A model generated the notes under the pieces. The model was not told where the DNA came from and searched no databases. It saw nothing but the letters and a program-made list of their open reading frames with translations. A stretch of 64,000 nucleotides of DNA. Source: Aristolochia californica. Its lineage: Eukaryota; Streptophyta; Magnoliopsida; Piperales; Aristolochiaceae. The position numbers and the translations under genes are program-made. Of the stretch, positions 11,048 through 22,084 are shown one piece after another. The stretch is from the NCBI GenBank assembly GCA_029961685.1, contig JARWKL010000016.1:22993157-23057156 (forward strand), written 5' to 3'. Numbering within the stretch: position 1 is the stretch's first letter; each line of letters begins with the position of its first letter.

Positions 11048-13582
11048 ATTCTTTTTTTTTAAATGATGCCGATTTTTATTAAGACAAAAGCTCAAAAGAG
11101 TAATTTACAAAGGAGGGAAGCCTTCCTTTATTTGGAGGGGATCAGAGGACACCTTCAGATATCATTTGGTGAGTTGGAAGGATATTTGCATGCCCCGAAA
11201 TCGAGGTGGTTTAGGCATTCAGCCTACGAAGGAGATGAACAATGCCATTTTGCTCAAATGGATCTGGAACTTCAACATCAAGCATAACAACCTATGAGGT
11301 GATATGGTCAGGTTCTATCTTCAACCTTCGGATGCCTGGTGGAGGGAGGATGGTGCTACTCGACTCCTATCCCCGATATGGAAATCAATTCAAAAGTTCC
11401 TCCCAATATTCAGAGATGCAACTTACTTTCACACAGGCAATGGAAGGACCCTCCTCTTTTGGTAGGATGAAAGGTGCGGCCCCCGCCCCCTCTCCGAGGA
11501 TTTCCCAGGGCTCTCTAGGGCAGCGAGGGACCTCTCTTGCTCAGTGGCTGATTCTTGGAGAGATCGTTCATGGAGTCTTACGTTTCGTCAGGGATTAAAT
11601 GATGAGGAAACTATGGCTTTTTGCACTCTCCTCTCCAAACTCAGCAGCACTACTATTTGTGAGCATACAGTTGATAAACTGACATGGAAGCCCAGCATTA
11701 ATAGCCGATTCACAGTTGCATCCGCCTACTCTCACATTAGAAAACAAGATTACAGCATGCATGAGCACAAGGCAAACCTGGCATGGAAGCTCTCAGCACC
11801 TAACAAAATCAAATTCTTCGTGTGGATGGCCGTCAGGGAACAGATTCTCACCTCTGACAGCCTCCATAAAAGAGGTTACACCGCCCCTGATCGCACTTGT
11901 CCCCTTTGTGGTGTGTGCGACGAGACAGTCCAGCATGTTCTCTTACATTGAGACTTTTCATGGCAAGTCTGGATGAAGATATTTCAGAAGATTGGTCTCC
12001 AAATGGGGCTACATCAAGACCTTTTTGGCACCTTTGAGATGGTTATGGGGATACGCCTTCCTAAGTTGGGTAAGATAATTCTCTTGGAATGCCTTACGCA
12101 TGTCCCATGGTGTATATGGCTAGAGTGAAACAACCAAAGATTCAACTCCAAGTCAGGCAACCCGGATAATATAGCTTCTCAGGCAGTGGGCCTTATCTCG
12201 AGCTGGCTACATTCTAGGAAGGAGTTTGCTTCTCTATCGGGCATCTCCCTTTGAGAAAATTGGGGTTTGACAGCGCACATGGCGGGCCCCTGTAAGAATC
12301 CGATTATGGCCACCTAGGATCCTCCCCCTTACGACTGCATCAAACTCAATTTTGATGGCAGTGCTTTAGGCTGTCCTGGGCCGGCTGGAGCAAGTGGTGT
12401 TTTTAGAGACAGCAGTGGAGACCCTATTCTATCCTATGCAGGACCGGTGGGTATTGCTGATTCAAATACTACTGAAGTGAGTGCTCTTCTATTCGGCCTC
12501 CAAATCTTTAAAAAGTGGCTCCATGGCAAGCTGATTATCGAAGGTGACTCAAAGACTATCATCAGCTGGTGTTCAAAAGAAAGCTCCCCTCCTTGGTGCC
12601 ATTGGCCAATCACTGATTGTATTGATGACATTGTGTCATCCATTCATTGTAATTGAAACCTTGCTCCTAGATCAAAAAATTCTTTGACTGATAAATTGGC
12701 AAAATTCAGAACCTCCCAACAATCTCTCATTGTTTGGGAAGGCTTCCCCTTGTGTAATCTGCTCATTTGAGCTCTCATAATAAAATTCAGCATCATTTCA
12801 AGAAAAAAAAAAGGGAGGGAAGCCTTCCCAAACAATGAGAGATTGCTGGGAAGTTCCGAATTTTGCCAATTTATCAACCAAAGAGTTGGTTGATCTAGGA
12901 ATAAGATTCCAATTACAATGAATAGAAGATGCAATGTCAACAATAATATCAGTGATGTGCCAGTGACGCCAAGGGGGGGAGTTGTCTTTGGAACACCAAA
13001 TAATAATGGTCTTTGAGTCGCCTTCAATGATTAACTTGCCATGGAGACGATCCCTGAAGATTTGGAGGTTGAATAGAAGAGCACTAACTTCAGCAGTATT
13101 AGAATCGGCAATGCCCACCGGACCAGCATAAGAAAGAATAGGGTCTCCATTGTGACCTCTGAAAACACCGCCTGCTCCAGCCGGTCCAGGACAGCCAATA
13201 GCACTACCATCAAAATTGAGCTTAATACAGTCGCAAGGGGGAGGATCCCAGATGGCCATACTCGGAGTTCTGCAGGGGCCAATCATATGAGCGATCAAGC
13301 TCCAATTTTCCCGAAGGGAAACACCCGATAAAGCGGCAAATTCCTTCCTTGTATGAAACCAGCTCGAGATGAGGCCAACGGCATGAAAAGCCGTGTTGTC
13401 CAAGGTGCAAGCTTTGGAGTTGAATCTCCGGTTTCCGCTTCAACCAAATGCACCATGGAACATGCACAAGACATGCTGAAAGTATTAACTTGCCCAGCCA
13501 AGGAAGGTGAATCCCTCTGACGATCTCAAAGGTGCCGAAGAGGTCCTAATGTAGCCCCAATCGGAGCCCAATCTTCTGAAAC
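11048..13582 (-). mobile_element. older LINE-A copy, split by a plus-strand LINE-A
   Basis: The minus-strand LINE has its poly(A) as the T run at 11051-11060 and its 3' UTR to 11126, then resumes at 12814 and runs to about 13582. The resumed part encodes the zf-RVT tail and RNase H in a 201-codon frame (13403-12798) with KLNFDGSAIGCPGPAGAGGV and SALLFNLQIFRDRLHGKLI. It is 5'-truncated within the FQKIG region. No clear duplication of its own target site was found. Confidence 0.85.
11112..12828 (+). mobile_element. younger LINE-A copy nested in the minus-strand copy
   Basis: The 15-bp duplication GGAGGGAAGCCTTCC (11112-11126 and 12814-12828) frames a plus-strand LINE at 11127-12813. It begins in the RT thumb (SEDTFRYHL, GGLGIQPTKEMNNAILL) and passes through zf-RVT (LAWKLSAPNKIKFFVW, CPLCGVCDETVQHVLLH then a stop) and RNase H (KLNFDGSALGCPGPAG, IIEGDSKTIISWCS) to the family 3' UTR and A tail. 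Several stops and frameshifts are present. Confidence 0.88.
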
Positions 13583-14220
13583 AACAGCTTTTCTGCTTCT
13601 CTTACGGGAAAAATCAGGTTACCGTTGAGAAAGTTAACTGAAGCTTGGGCATTGTCATCTGAATCAATTCGGTGAGCGGGACGAAGCTCTACTTCATCTG
13701 CATCTCCACTGTAGTAGTTTCAGCCTTCGTCCAACAGTTTTAACATTGCACAAAAGATTGATCGAGGAGGTCGTGCGAGCTCTAGTCAAGGAGTTTGACC
13801 TTCACCTTCTCTGTGACCACATTCCATGGTCGCCGAGATTGTAGAATCACCCAGCGTCGGGGGAGCTTTGTCCTTGCTTGGCTATACATTCTGGAGAGCA
13901 CCAACTCCGGTTTTGGCTGGAAAGAGAGCTGGCGGAAGCTCTCTAGAATTTATCTCCGGCCCCAACTCTGGCGAATGTACTATTGCCCACTGGCGGAATC
14001 AACCAAGCATTCCACGCCGAGATTGTAGAATCACCCAACATTTCGTCAAGGCGCTTCAGTCCGAGTAGCACAAGCTCGCCCCAGAAACTTGGGCTCAAAT
14101 CGTGGAGCTAGCCAAAATGATGGGAAATGTCTTCACGGGGCCTCTTCATGGGGATAATCACCCTTCAAAAAAGTCAAAGAAAAAAGGATATGATCAATGA
14201 TTGTGCTTTCGTAGAATGTG
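13583..14220. other. unassigned sequence, possibly LINE ORF1-related
   Basis: GC-richer than its surroundings, with short plus-strand frames (AEIVESPSVGGALSLLGYTF; APETWAQIVELAKMMGNVF). A 22-bp motif GCCGAGATTGTAGAATCACC occurs twice about 180 bp apart (about 13831 and 14013). It lies just upstream of the long plus-strand LINE and might be its 5' region, but I cannot recognise a domain. Confidence 0.35.
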
Positions 14221-14650
14221 TCAGAGTGGTTCCGTTCACTCTTGTAGGCGGTAGCTTTCCGTACCTAACAGATCGGTCTTTTGGGTGTATTGGCTAGTCG
14301 CTGTCATGGTACAGAGCTGGGCACGCCAGTCCCGCGTTCGAATCCCGTGAGAAGCGGTCAAGAATGGGTGGGGTGGGTGTCAGAGTGGTTTCGTCTACTC
14401 TTATCAGGGTTAAGTAGGCTATGCTTTCCGCACCTAACAGGTCGGTTTTTTGGGTGTATTGGCTAGGCGTTTGACATGGTATCAGAGTTGGGCAAGCCAC
14501 ATCCCGCGTTCGAATCCCGTGAGAAGCAGTCAAGAATTGGCGGGGTGGGTGTCAGAGTGGTTCCGTCCACTCTTATTAGGGTTAAGTAGGCTATGCTTTC
14601 CGCACCTAACATGTCGGCCTTTTGGGTGTATTGGCTAGGCGTTTGATAGA
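14221..14650 (+). repeat. tandem ~160-172 bp repeat with tRNA-like A/B boxes
   Basis: Units start at 14221, 14380 and 14552 (TCAGAGTGGTTCCGT or close variants); the third is partial. Units 1 and 2 contain GTTCGAATCC (14336-14345, 14508-14517), which fits an RNA polymerase III B box. A TGGTATCAGAG-type stretch lies about 30 bp upstream (14307 and 14477) in the place of an A box. A related core (CTAACAGG-CGGTCTTTTGGG) appears inverted at 35366-35600. Confidence 0.6.
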
Positions 14651-15108
14651 ATGTTCGTGGAATTGGCTCATCACGGCGTCGTGCATCTATTCGAAGCCTT
14701 TTTGCCTCTACTAAATCAAGCATTGTTGTGCGTCAATAGACTAAGGCGGCTTCTCTCCCTCTCGGCTTCGTTCGTGATATTTGGCCTCTGAGGGAGCCTA
14801 GTTGGATCACTATGGATGTTGTTGGCTCAGCAAGAGGCATTCTTCTTATCTGGGACACATGCATCATTGAGGTGATTGATAGCTTTCGAGGAAGCTACTC
14901 AGTTGGTGTTAAGCTACCAGGCAAGTGCTTGGGGAACATCTGGAGTTTCGTGGGGGTCTACGGGCCTACTAGACGTAGCAAGAGATACCTCTTTTGGGAC
15001 GACCCCCCTCCTCATCTAGGAGGATCACCTAGATGGATCACTACCTCCATGAGGCTCTTTGCCGACTTCATTGGATGTTGGGAGCTTGATGAAATTGCTT
15101 TGTCCAAG

Positions 15109-15322
15109 AAGACCTTCGCTTGGTCCAACGGTAGGCAACCCCCTATATTATTGAAGCTTGACATATTCCTCGCCAACGAGGATTGGCTGCAGCTCTATAA
15201 CAATGCTACCATTTTTTGGGAAGACCTTCACTTGGTCCAACGGTAGGCAACCCCCTATATTATTGAAGCTTGACATATTCCTCGCCAACGAGGATTGGCT
15301 GCGGCTCTATAACAATGTTACC
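15109..15322 (+). repeat. 102-bp tandem duplication inside the LINE endonuclease
   Basis: 15109-15210 and 15221-15322 are 102-bp copies differing at about three positions, separated by ATTTTTTGGG. Both encode TFAWSNGRQPPILLKLDIFL or close variants. Confidence 0.9.
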
Positions 15323-15455
15323 AGCAAAGTCCTTAGTCGTGCTGTTTCTGATCACTGGCCAATCATGGTGGATACTCACTTCGGTAGTTTGAGCCCTCCA
15401 ACATTCCGATTCAACAATGTTTGGATTAATGACCCCACATTTGATTCTTTGTTCT

Positions 15456-15622
15456 AGTCCTTTTTTTTTTTAAATGTTGATGATTTTATTTCAATGAAAG
15501 AGAAGAGACATCAAGGGAGACCTCTCCTAACAACAAGAGATTAAAGGGGAAAGGGGGGGCTAATTTAGCGAACAAATCAGCAGCCGAATTGGCTGATCTA
15601 AGTACATGAGACCAGTCCTTTT
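15456..15622 (-). mobile_element. LINE-B 3' tail with 9-bp TSD
   Basis: The duplication AGTCCTTTT (15456-15464 and 15614-15622) flanks a minus-strand tail. The T run marks the poly(A), then comes the 3' UTR, then the end of RNase H (DWSHVLRSANSAADLFAKL). It interrupts the plus-strand LINE between its endonuclease and RT. The element is only about 150 bp long. Confidence 0.85.
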
Positions 15623-18600
15623 GGAAAAGGATTGTTGTTGTCTGCCCGAGTGGATGGTCCCTCCCAATGAAACTCAAGCTTCTCAAGCCCCTTTTGCACT
15701 CCTGGGCCCTTCAACGCCAGTCCACACGTTCGGCAGAGAAAGCCTCCGCCCTTGCTCTGGTGGCTACCATTGACACTGATGAGGAGTCTAGAAGCCTGAC
15801 CTCTGCTGAATCGGCTCAGAGTTATGCTCTCCAAGGGCAATTGCAAGCCTTCGCTCATTGCGATCTTGTACATTGGAAGCAGAAGGCCGATTCAAGTGGC
15901 TTTTAGAGGGAGATATCAACACTAAACTTTTTCATGCCGTTGCCACTGCCAAGAGAAGAGCCAATGGTATTACATCGCTCTGTGTCAATGGTGAGATTAC
16001 CTCGGACAGATCCCTTATTTCTAACAATTTGGTGAGTTTTTTGCAGATCTTGACACTGAAGGCCAGCCAGTTTGACCCTTCTTTAAAAGGGTCAATCTTA
16101 TGGCCATCACTACCGCAGCCACCAATCTTATTGAGCTGCCCTTCTCCAACCGAGAAATTGAGAAAGCAGTTATGGGGCTCCCTCATGATCATGCACCCAG
16201 CCCCGATGGCTTCAATGGAGAATTCTACCGTCACCGCTGGCCCTTCATTGGTGAAGACATAGCCCATATGGTTCACTCGTTCTACCACAATGGCATAGCT
16301 TTCAAGAGTATAGAGCCTTCATTCATCGCCCTTATTCCCAAAAAAGACGAGGCGAAGCTTCCTTCAAACTTTTGGCCTATTAGCCTCACCACCAGCACTT
16401 ATAAGGTAATTGCTCGTCTTCTTGCCAATCTTCTCCGAGCGGTACTTCCGGTTGCCATCCATCAGGGGCAGAGTACTTTCATCAAAGAGAGGAATATTTT
16501 GGATTCAGCTATGGCTTGTCATGAGCTCCTTCATCATTTCAAGACTATGAAGCTTCCCAGATTTGTTCTCAAGCTAGATTTTGAGAAGGCATTCGACAGA
16601 GTCAATTAGAAGCTTCTAGATATACTTCTGGAAAGAATGGGATTTGCTATCAAATGGAGGTTCTGGATTCAAAGTTGCATCTCCTCAGCCAGTCATTCGG
16701 TGCTTCTGAACGATATAGTGTGGCTATTTTAAAGGCACTCGGGGCATCCGTCAGAGGGACCTCCTGTCCCCTTTACTTTTCAATGTGGTAACGGAATATC
16801 TTTCCTTTTTTATTTATTCGGCCAAGGGCTTAGGGTGGGTGGCTCCTCCCCACATCGGATGTTGAGGCATTTGATATTCCGATTCTTCAATTTCCAGATG
16901 ACACCATTTGTTTTGGTGTGGGCACCATGGATCAGATCAATAAGCTGAGAGTTGTTCTTGGTCTATTTGAATTGGCTTCGGGTCAGAATATTAACTGGAG
17001 GAAAACAACTCTTCTGGGATACTTCATTGATGGAGCAGTGCTTAGAGACATGGCTGATTTCTTGGGGTGCATTCTGGAGAACATGTCAACTACATATTTG
17101 GGTCTTCCCCTTTTTGATTCTCGACCCACGGCAGCACTTTGGTCCCCTCTTATTGAGAAATTTGAGAAGAGACTTGCCACTTGGGGGGCAAGCTCCTATC
17201 CATAGCGGTCGACTCACTCTGTTAAAGTCTTGCTTGGCTGGCCTGCCCAATTACCTCTTGTCTTTTATTCAGTGTCCGGCCTCTGTTTGTTCAAAGATTG
17301 ATGCTATTCGTTGTCGCGTCCTATTGAGAGGTTCAGAAGACACATTCAGATATCATTTGGTTAATTGGAAGGAGATCTGTCAGCCTTGGGCTAAGGGTGG
17401 TCTGGGTATACGACCTACAAAGGACATGAACAATGCCCTCCTTAAGTGGATTTGGAATCTTAATGTCAACCATAGAAATTGGTGGAGAAATATGGTGAGC
17501 TACTATCTTCAGATTCCAGGGCATTGGTGAAGAGAAGGGGGCGCTCCCCACCGTCTATCCCCAATATGGAAATCCATTTATAAGCTGCTTCCAACCTTCA
17601 AGGTGGAATTGGGAGGACTCTTCTTTTCTGGGCCGATGAGTGGCGAGGTTCCCAACCCCTTTCTGAGGAGTACCCGGGGCTTTTAGGATTGCTAAGGACC
17701 TATCATATTCGGTAGTGGTATCAATCAATCTTGGGGTTTTCTCTTCCGTCGGAGCCTGAACGACGATGAAGCTATAGCCTTCTGCTCGCTTCTATCCAGT
17801 CTCAGTAGTACCACCATTCGGGAGCGAGGGCAAGATAAATTGATTTGGAAGTCTAGCATCAGTGGTATCTTCACAGCCGCTTCAGCCTATTCCCACATCA
17901 GGGAGGATGACCCCAGTCTGCCTAAGCACAAGGCGAATCTAGCCTGGAGACTCAACACCTAGCAAGATAAAATTCTTCATTTGGATAGCCATCAAAGAGC
18001 AAATCCTCATTGCAGACAACCTTCACAAGAGAGGCTTCACCGCCCCGGATAGTACCTGCCCTCTCTGTGGCGTATGTGAGGAGTCAGTTAAGCACGTTCT
18101 ACAACAACGTGGCTTTTCGTGGAGAGTTTGGATGGCAATCTTCCAGGAAATTGGCATTCAAGTGGGCCTTCATCAAGATCTATTCAATACTTTCTAGATG
18201 GTGTTGGGGACTTGCTTGCCTAAAATTGGCAAGCTTCTTCTCTCTGCATGCCTTGCTCACATCCCATGGTGTCTTTGGGTCGAGCGAAACAATTGGAGAT
18301 TCAATTTCAAGTTCATCAACCTGGATAGTACGGTCTCTTGCGTTGTGGGTATGGTCTCTAGTTGGCTCCACACCGAAAAGGAATTTGCCACCCAGGCCAG
18401 TGTTTCCCTTCGATGGAATTGGTGTCTTCTGGCCCATATGGCGGGCCCTCAGAAAATTCCGGTCATGGCAGAGTGGGAGCCTCCCCCTAATGATTGCATT
18501 AAGTTGAACTTCAACGTAAGTACTTTGGGTTGCCCCGGACCGACCGGTTTGGAGGGGGTCTTCAGGAATCATAAAGGAGAAATTGTTCTTTCCTATACTG

Positions 18601-18898
18601 GGCTAGTTGGTATTGCTAATTCCAATACTAAGGAGGTGACTGCCCTACATTTTGGAGTGAATATTTTCAAGGACCGTCTTCAAGGGAAGTTGTTGATTGA
18701 GGGGGAAAGTTGTCATCAGTTGGTGCTCCAGTTCAGCTCTCCCCCCCCCCCCCCCCCTTTGGCGGCATTGGCTTATAGGGTAGCTAAATTTGGAACATCC
18801 AGCAACCTCTCATTGTTCGAGACGGTTCCCCCTCCTTGTAATCTTGTTCGTTTGAGCCTTTGAATATAACTCGGCACTATTTAAAAAAAAAAAAAAAG

Positions 18899-19175
18899 AT
18901 CAGGTGCAGAAGTAGAACACCAATGAACCATATCTCTCTACCATGATACTCAAGAGCATATCAAATTGCAAATAATCTAGTATATCATAAAAAATAATAA
19001 TAATAATAATAATTCGTCTCACATACTTAGGTCAGCCAATTCAGCTGCAGATTTGTGTGCTAAATTGGGTCTCTCCCTTCAATCTCTTGTTGTAAGGGGA
19101 GGTCTCCCTTGATGTATTCTCTTGCTTTGCTTTGAAATGAAATCATCACCGTTTCAAAAAATAAATAAAATAATA
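18899..19175 (+). mobile_element. LINE-B 3' tail next to an (AAT)n run
   Basis: After about 90 bp of unrecognised sequence and an AAT microsatellite (about 18990-19011), the plus strand encodes RSANSAADLCAKLGLSLQSL-V and the LINE-B 3' UTR, with an A-rich tail at 19158-19175. Confidence 0.7.
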
Positions 19176-19560
19176 AAATATATAGAGGTTGATTGTCATT
19201 TTATTTTGGAAAGATTCGAGCCAAAAGAGATCTTCACTCTTTATGTGTCATCCAAAAGATCAGCTGGCCAATATTCTTACCAAATCTCTCGGTAACAAGT
19301 TACTCCAACATGTATGCAGCAAGCTGGGAATGATTGACACTTATTCTCTAGCTTGAGGGAGTGTTAAAGATGTAGGACCTTTCTGTACATATTTCTAGGA
19401 CTGTTATGTAATTATAGTTCATTTTAGGGACCTAATTGTAATTAAAGGAAGATATTGTTAGTATGTAATATTTCACATAGAATAAGGGGAAACTTGTCCT
19501 TACAAATGTAAACAGGCTTCTGTATTAATAAGACATTTAATCGAGTAAAAAGGCAGCTCA
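19176..19560 (+). mobile_element. copia 3' remnant: RNase H end, purine tract, LTR start
   Basis: Plus-strand SKDQLANILTKSLGN-type sequence (read here as PKDQLANILTKSLGNKLLQH) is the copia RNase H C-terminus. TTGAGGGAG then leads to an LTR starting TGTTAAAGATG at about 19359. The LTR end is not clear before exon 5. Confidence 0.65.
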
Positions 19561-19671
19561 ATATTTCTGAAATTCTCCACTGTTTTACTGTAAAACCTCA
19601 GTTTATGCACATTATGGCTTTTCTGCAGTGTTATTTCAAAGATCGTTAACATTAAGATGATTGCAGAATAC

Positions 19672-19863
19672 CTTTCCAGCCAATGTGACATTTGACTGTG
19701 CTAATCTGACATTCTCTTCCAAATCTTCCAACTTCTTCTCATAGTCTGCAAGGTTAATCCTCTTCCCAAACATTCCCAAAAAACCATCCCGCTTGTCACT
19801 TTGCCGGGACCCATTCACTGATTTTAAGTGGGTAAGCCTCTTATAAATACTCTCTGCATCCTT
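19672..19863 (-). CDS. HYP1: CSC1-like exon 5 (residues ~238-301)
   Basis: 192 nt, phase 0 at both ends; acceptor TTGGCCAG, donor GTATTC. It encodes KDAESIYKRLTHLKS, DGFLGMFGKRINLADYEKKL and EDLEENVRLAQSNVTLAGK, the central, largely helical part of the cytosolic PHM7_cyt domain. Confidence 0.93.
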
Positions 19864-20515
19864 CTGGCCAAGTAGTTCACAATGAAATTGAACAACATAA
19901 GAGACACATGTAAGACCGCAAAAGTTAGTAGGCTGTGCCTAATTCTAGCTTTGAGCTATATAATTTAACTATGAACAGCAACAGTAAATACTGAGAACAG
20001 GAGTCATAAATACATCAAATGGTAGTAACTAAACATCGCATGTATCAAATAGAAGATGGATGTCTCTCAGTATGAAAAGGAAGGACTTGACCTGAAATGT
20101 TCACATCATAATATGGAGCATACAAAGAGTTTGGATGCACTAAGGACCAGAATAATGATTTAGATCTCCATCAAGTGCTCCTTACCATAATGTTTTGAGA
20201 AAAATAAAAATATCATTGACAAGAAAGAGAGGATTACAAATTCAGGGCCAAGTACATAATGTACATTGTTTACCACCCCTCCCTGTCATCCGGTGCTCTC
20301 AGTTATATTGCATGGAGGAATTCAAATTCAGGGACACAAGTACATAATGTAAAATGACATAAATACCTTTATCTAACTGAGACTTACAATAAAATAATCC
20401 TAGACTAATGAGGGACATAAGTGCACTATGAAAAATGACATAAAATGACATCAAAATGAATAACAGGAAACTATCATCAAAAAAGAAAAAGCCCATATTC
20501 AACCAAAATTCTTAC
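19864..20515. other. intron 4, short and free of recognised transposons
   Basis: 652 bp. A motif of the form GGGACA-AAGTACATAATGTA followed by AAATGACATAAA recurs two to three times between 20240 and 20450, suggesting a local duplication. Confidence 0.7.
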
Positions 20516-20725
20516 AATTAGATGTTGAAGCTTGTTCGAGTGCCGAACCACTATGTGTGATAGGTAGGTAGAGGAATGATAATCTGAGAAGAATCTCTCA
20601 ATGCTCTCACTGAAGCTGCCATCTGCTGACGGTGGGATCCCACGGACTAAAACGGTGAACTGATGTGGCTGGGGTTTCAAGGAATAAAGATACGCAATCC
20701 TCTTAGAAGAAATATAGTCATACTC
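20516..20725 (-). CDS. HYP1: CSC1-like exon 4 (residues ~168-237)
   Basis: 210 nt, phase 0 at both ends; acceptor TTTCTGCAG, donor GTAAGA. It encodes EYDYISSKRIAYLYSLKPQP, HQFTVLVRGIPPSADGSFSE and the block FFSDYHSSTYLSHIVVRHSN, the conserved start of the cytosolic domain. Confidence 0.95.
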
Positions 20726-21438
20726 CTGCAGAAAGGATATTTAACAGTATGTAAGAGTTCTCTTCGTTACTTATACATCTCAATAAAGGTGTTTACAAGA
20801 GATAAATACTCATCTATTTTGCTAAGTACAGAAAATGAAGATAGCTGCAAAGTACATATCTTCTCTCAGGGAGATCAATAATTTATCAAAGCAACCACCT
20901 GGAGATACGTCCGTTTGTGAGAATTCCCAAATAAATTAATGTAGAGAAAAAACTTGTAGTGAGCTGGGAAAAGGTTTCTAACTTCAACTAATCATTTTGA
21001 GATAGACTTGGACCAAACTTTAACAACCTCATCTTGGCCCATCTAGGCCATGCAGGCTAGTAGAATGCTGAAAAGAATTAACCAAAGGGTTTCATCAGCA
21101 ACTTCAGTTTCCCTATAGGATTCAGTTATTGTCTAGGAGCAATGGCACCCAGGTCCTAGTTTCATTTATTCAGGATGGAATTCAGTCACAAATCTGGCAT
21201 GTCAGTTTCCATCTCAATTTTTAAGTTTTTGTTAGCTATAGTACTAGCTAATGGCATTACCATGTTTTGCACTGCCGAATGGTTCTGATATAATATCCGT
21301 GGAAAAAGTATCAGAAGCATGTCTTTTATGTGCTACTAAATCAAAACAGAACAAAAATGTACCTTGAATACAACTGCAAACAGAATATAACCCCATCAAA
21401 AGTACTTTTACCGAAAATATAATGACAGAAGTACTCAC
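20726..21438. other. intron 3, no recognised element
   Basis: 713 bp of AT-rich unique-looking sequence. Confidence 0.7.
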
Positions 21439-21502
21439 ATAGTAAAGAAGATAGCAGACAACCCCAGTGATTAAATATGCTGCACAAAAGTGTACCCATA
21501 AC
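21439..21502 (-). CDS. HYP1: CSC1-like exon 3 (residues ~146-167)
   Basis: A 64-nt microexon-like exon; acceptor TTTTGGCAG, donor GTGAGT. It completes the split codon AG|G and encodes LWVHFCAAYLITGVVCYLLY-Y, a membrane helix. Confidence 0.92.
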
Positions 21503-21734
21503 CTGCCAAAAATACTCAAAAGTTATACTGTATTCCGAAAATTGCTAGAATTTAAGATCATCTAAACATAGAAATACACAGCTCCACATCCTCAAAAAAA
21601 CAAAACAGCATGGCAGATTCATTGGTTTATACTGGTTCAGCCTACTTCATCCTTGTCTTTTAGAGTCAGTTTTATCAGTTCCTAAGTAGCATGTTAACAT
21701 TATATCTACCAGTCAAATTACTAAATCCTTTAAT

Positions 21735-22084
21735 TTTTCAGTAACCTTCTTTCCTACTCATTGTGTATTTCAAGACCTCCAAATGAGGAGCAAGATTGGT
21801 TCAGGACAGCAAGAGGGGCTCTACCACTTGGAAGGCCTACCAATGCAGTCCCTTTACCTCTTCAAGCAGTTGTCTAACCTTCCTAGTGGCACTTATGGAG
21901 GACATCCCTTTCCAACCCAGTTACACCAGATGTTTCAGGCTTTCCCTTCTACTTGAGCCTTTCAACATGCAGTTCCAGAAGCACTATTAAGCATAATTTC
22001 CCTCTTACAGTATAGGTTTTTTTTTTTTATAGAATGTGTGAATATTTATTCAAAAAAAGAAGAAGAGAGTTCTTAGAGTATACT
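21735..22084 (+). pseudogene. copia GAG-pre-integrase scrap and a LINE tail
   Basis: Plus-strand FFPTHCVFQDLQMRSKIGSG and GLYHLEGLP (21745-21850) match the copia protease to GAG-pre-integrase region. A T run at 22018-22030 followed by ATAGAATGTGTGAATATTTATT looks like a short LINE-C tail in reverse. The left copy of the target duplication for the next element lies at 22068-22084. Confidence 0.6.

Larger units (their letters stand above)
14651..18898 (+). mobile_element. long decayed LINE (endonuclease, RT, zf-RVT, RNase H)
   Basis: Domains in order: endonuclease (DVVGSARGILLIWDT at about 14810, GVYGPTRRSKRYLFWDD, FADFIGCWELDEIALSKKTF); linker (GDINTKLFHAVATAKRRAN); RT (FSNREIEKAVMGL, PSPDGFNGEFYRHRWPF, FVLKLDFEKAFDRVN at about 16600, catalytic box as FPDDTICFG at about 16895); thumb; zf-RVT; RNase H (18198-18860). 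The RNase H first aspartate region reads NFNVSTLGCPGP instead of NFDGSA, so a catalytic residue is lost. It ends in poly(A) at 18882-18897. Many frameshifts show it is dead. A LINE-B tail interrupts it at 15465-15613. Confidence 0.88.

Noticed and set aside
14300..14520. tRNA genes
   Set aside because: A B-box-like motif is present, but I cannot draw a cloverleaf with acceptor and anticodon stems.
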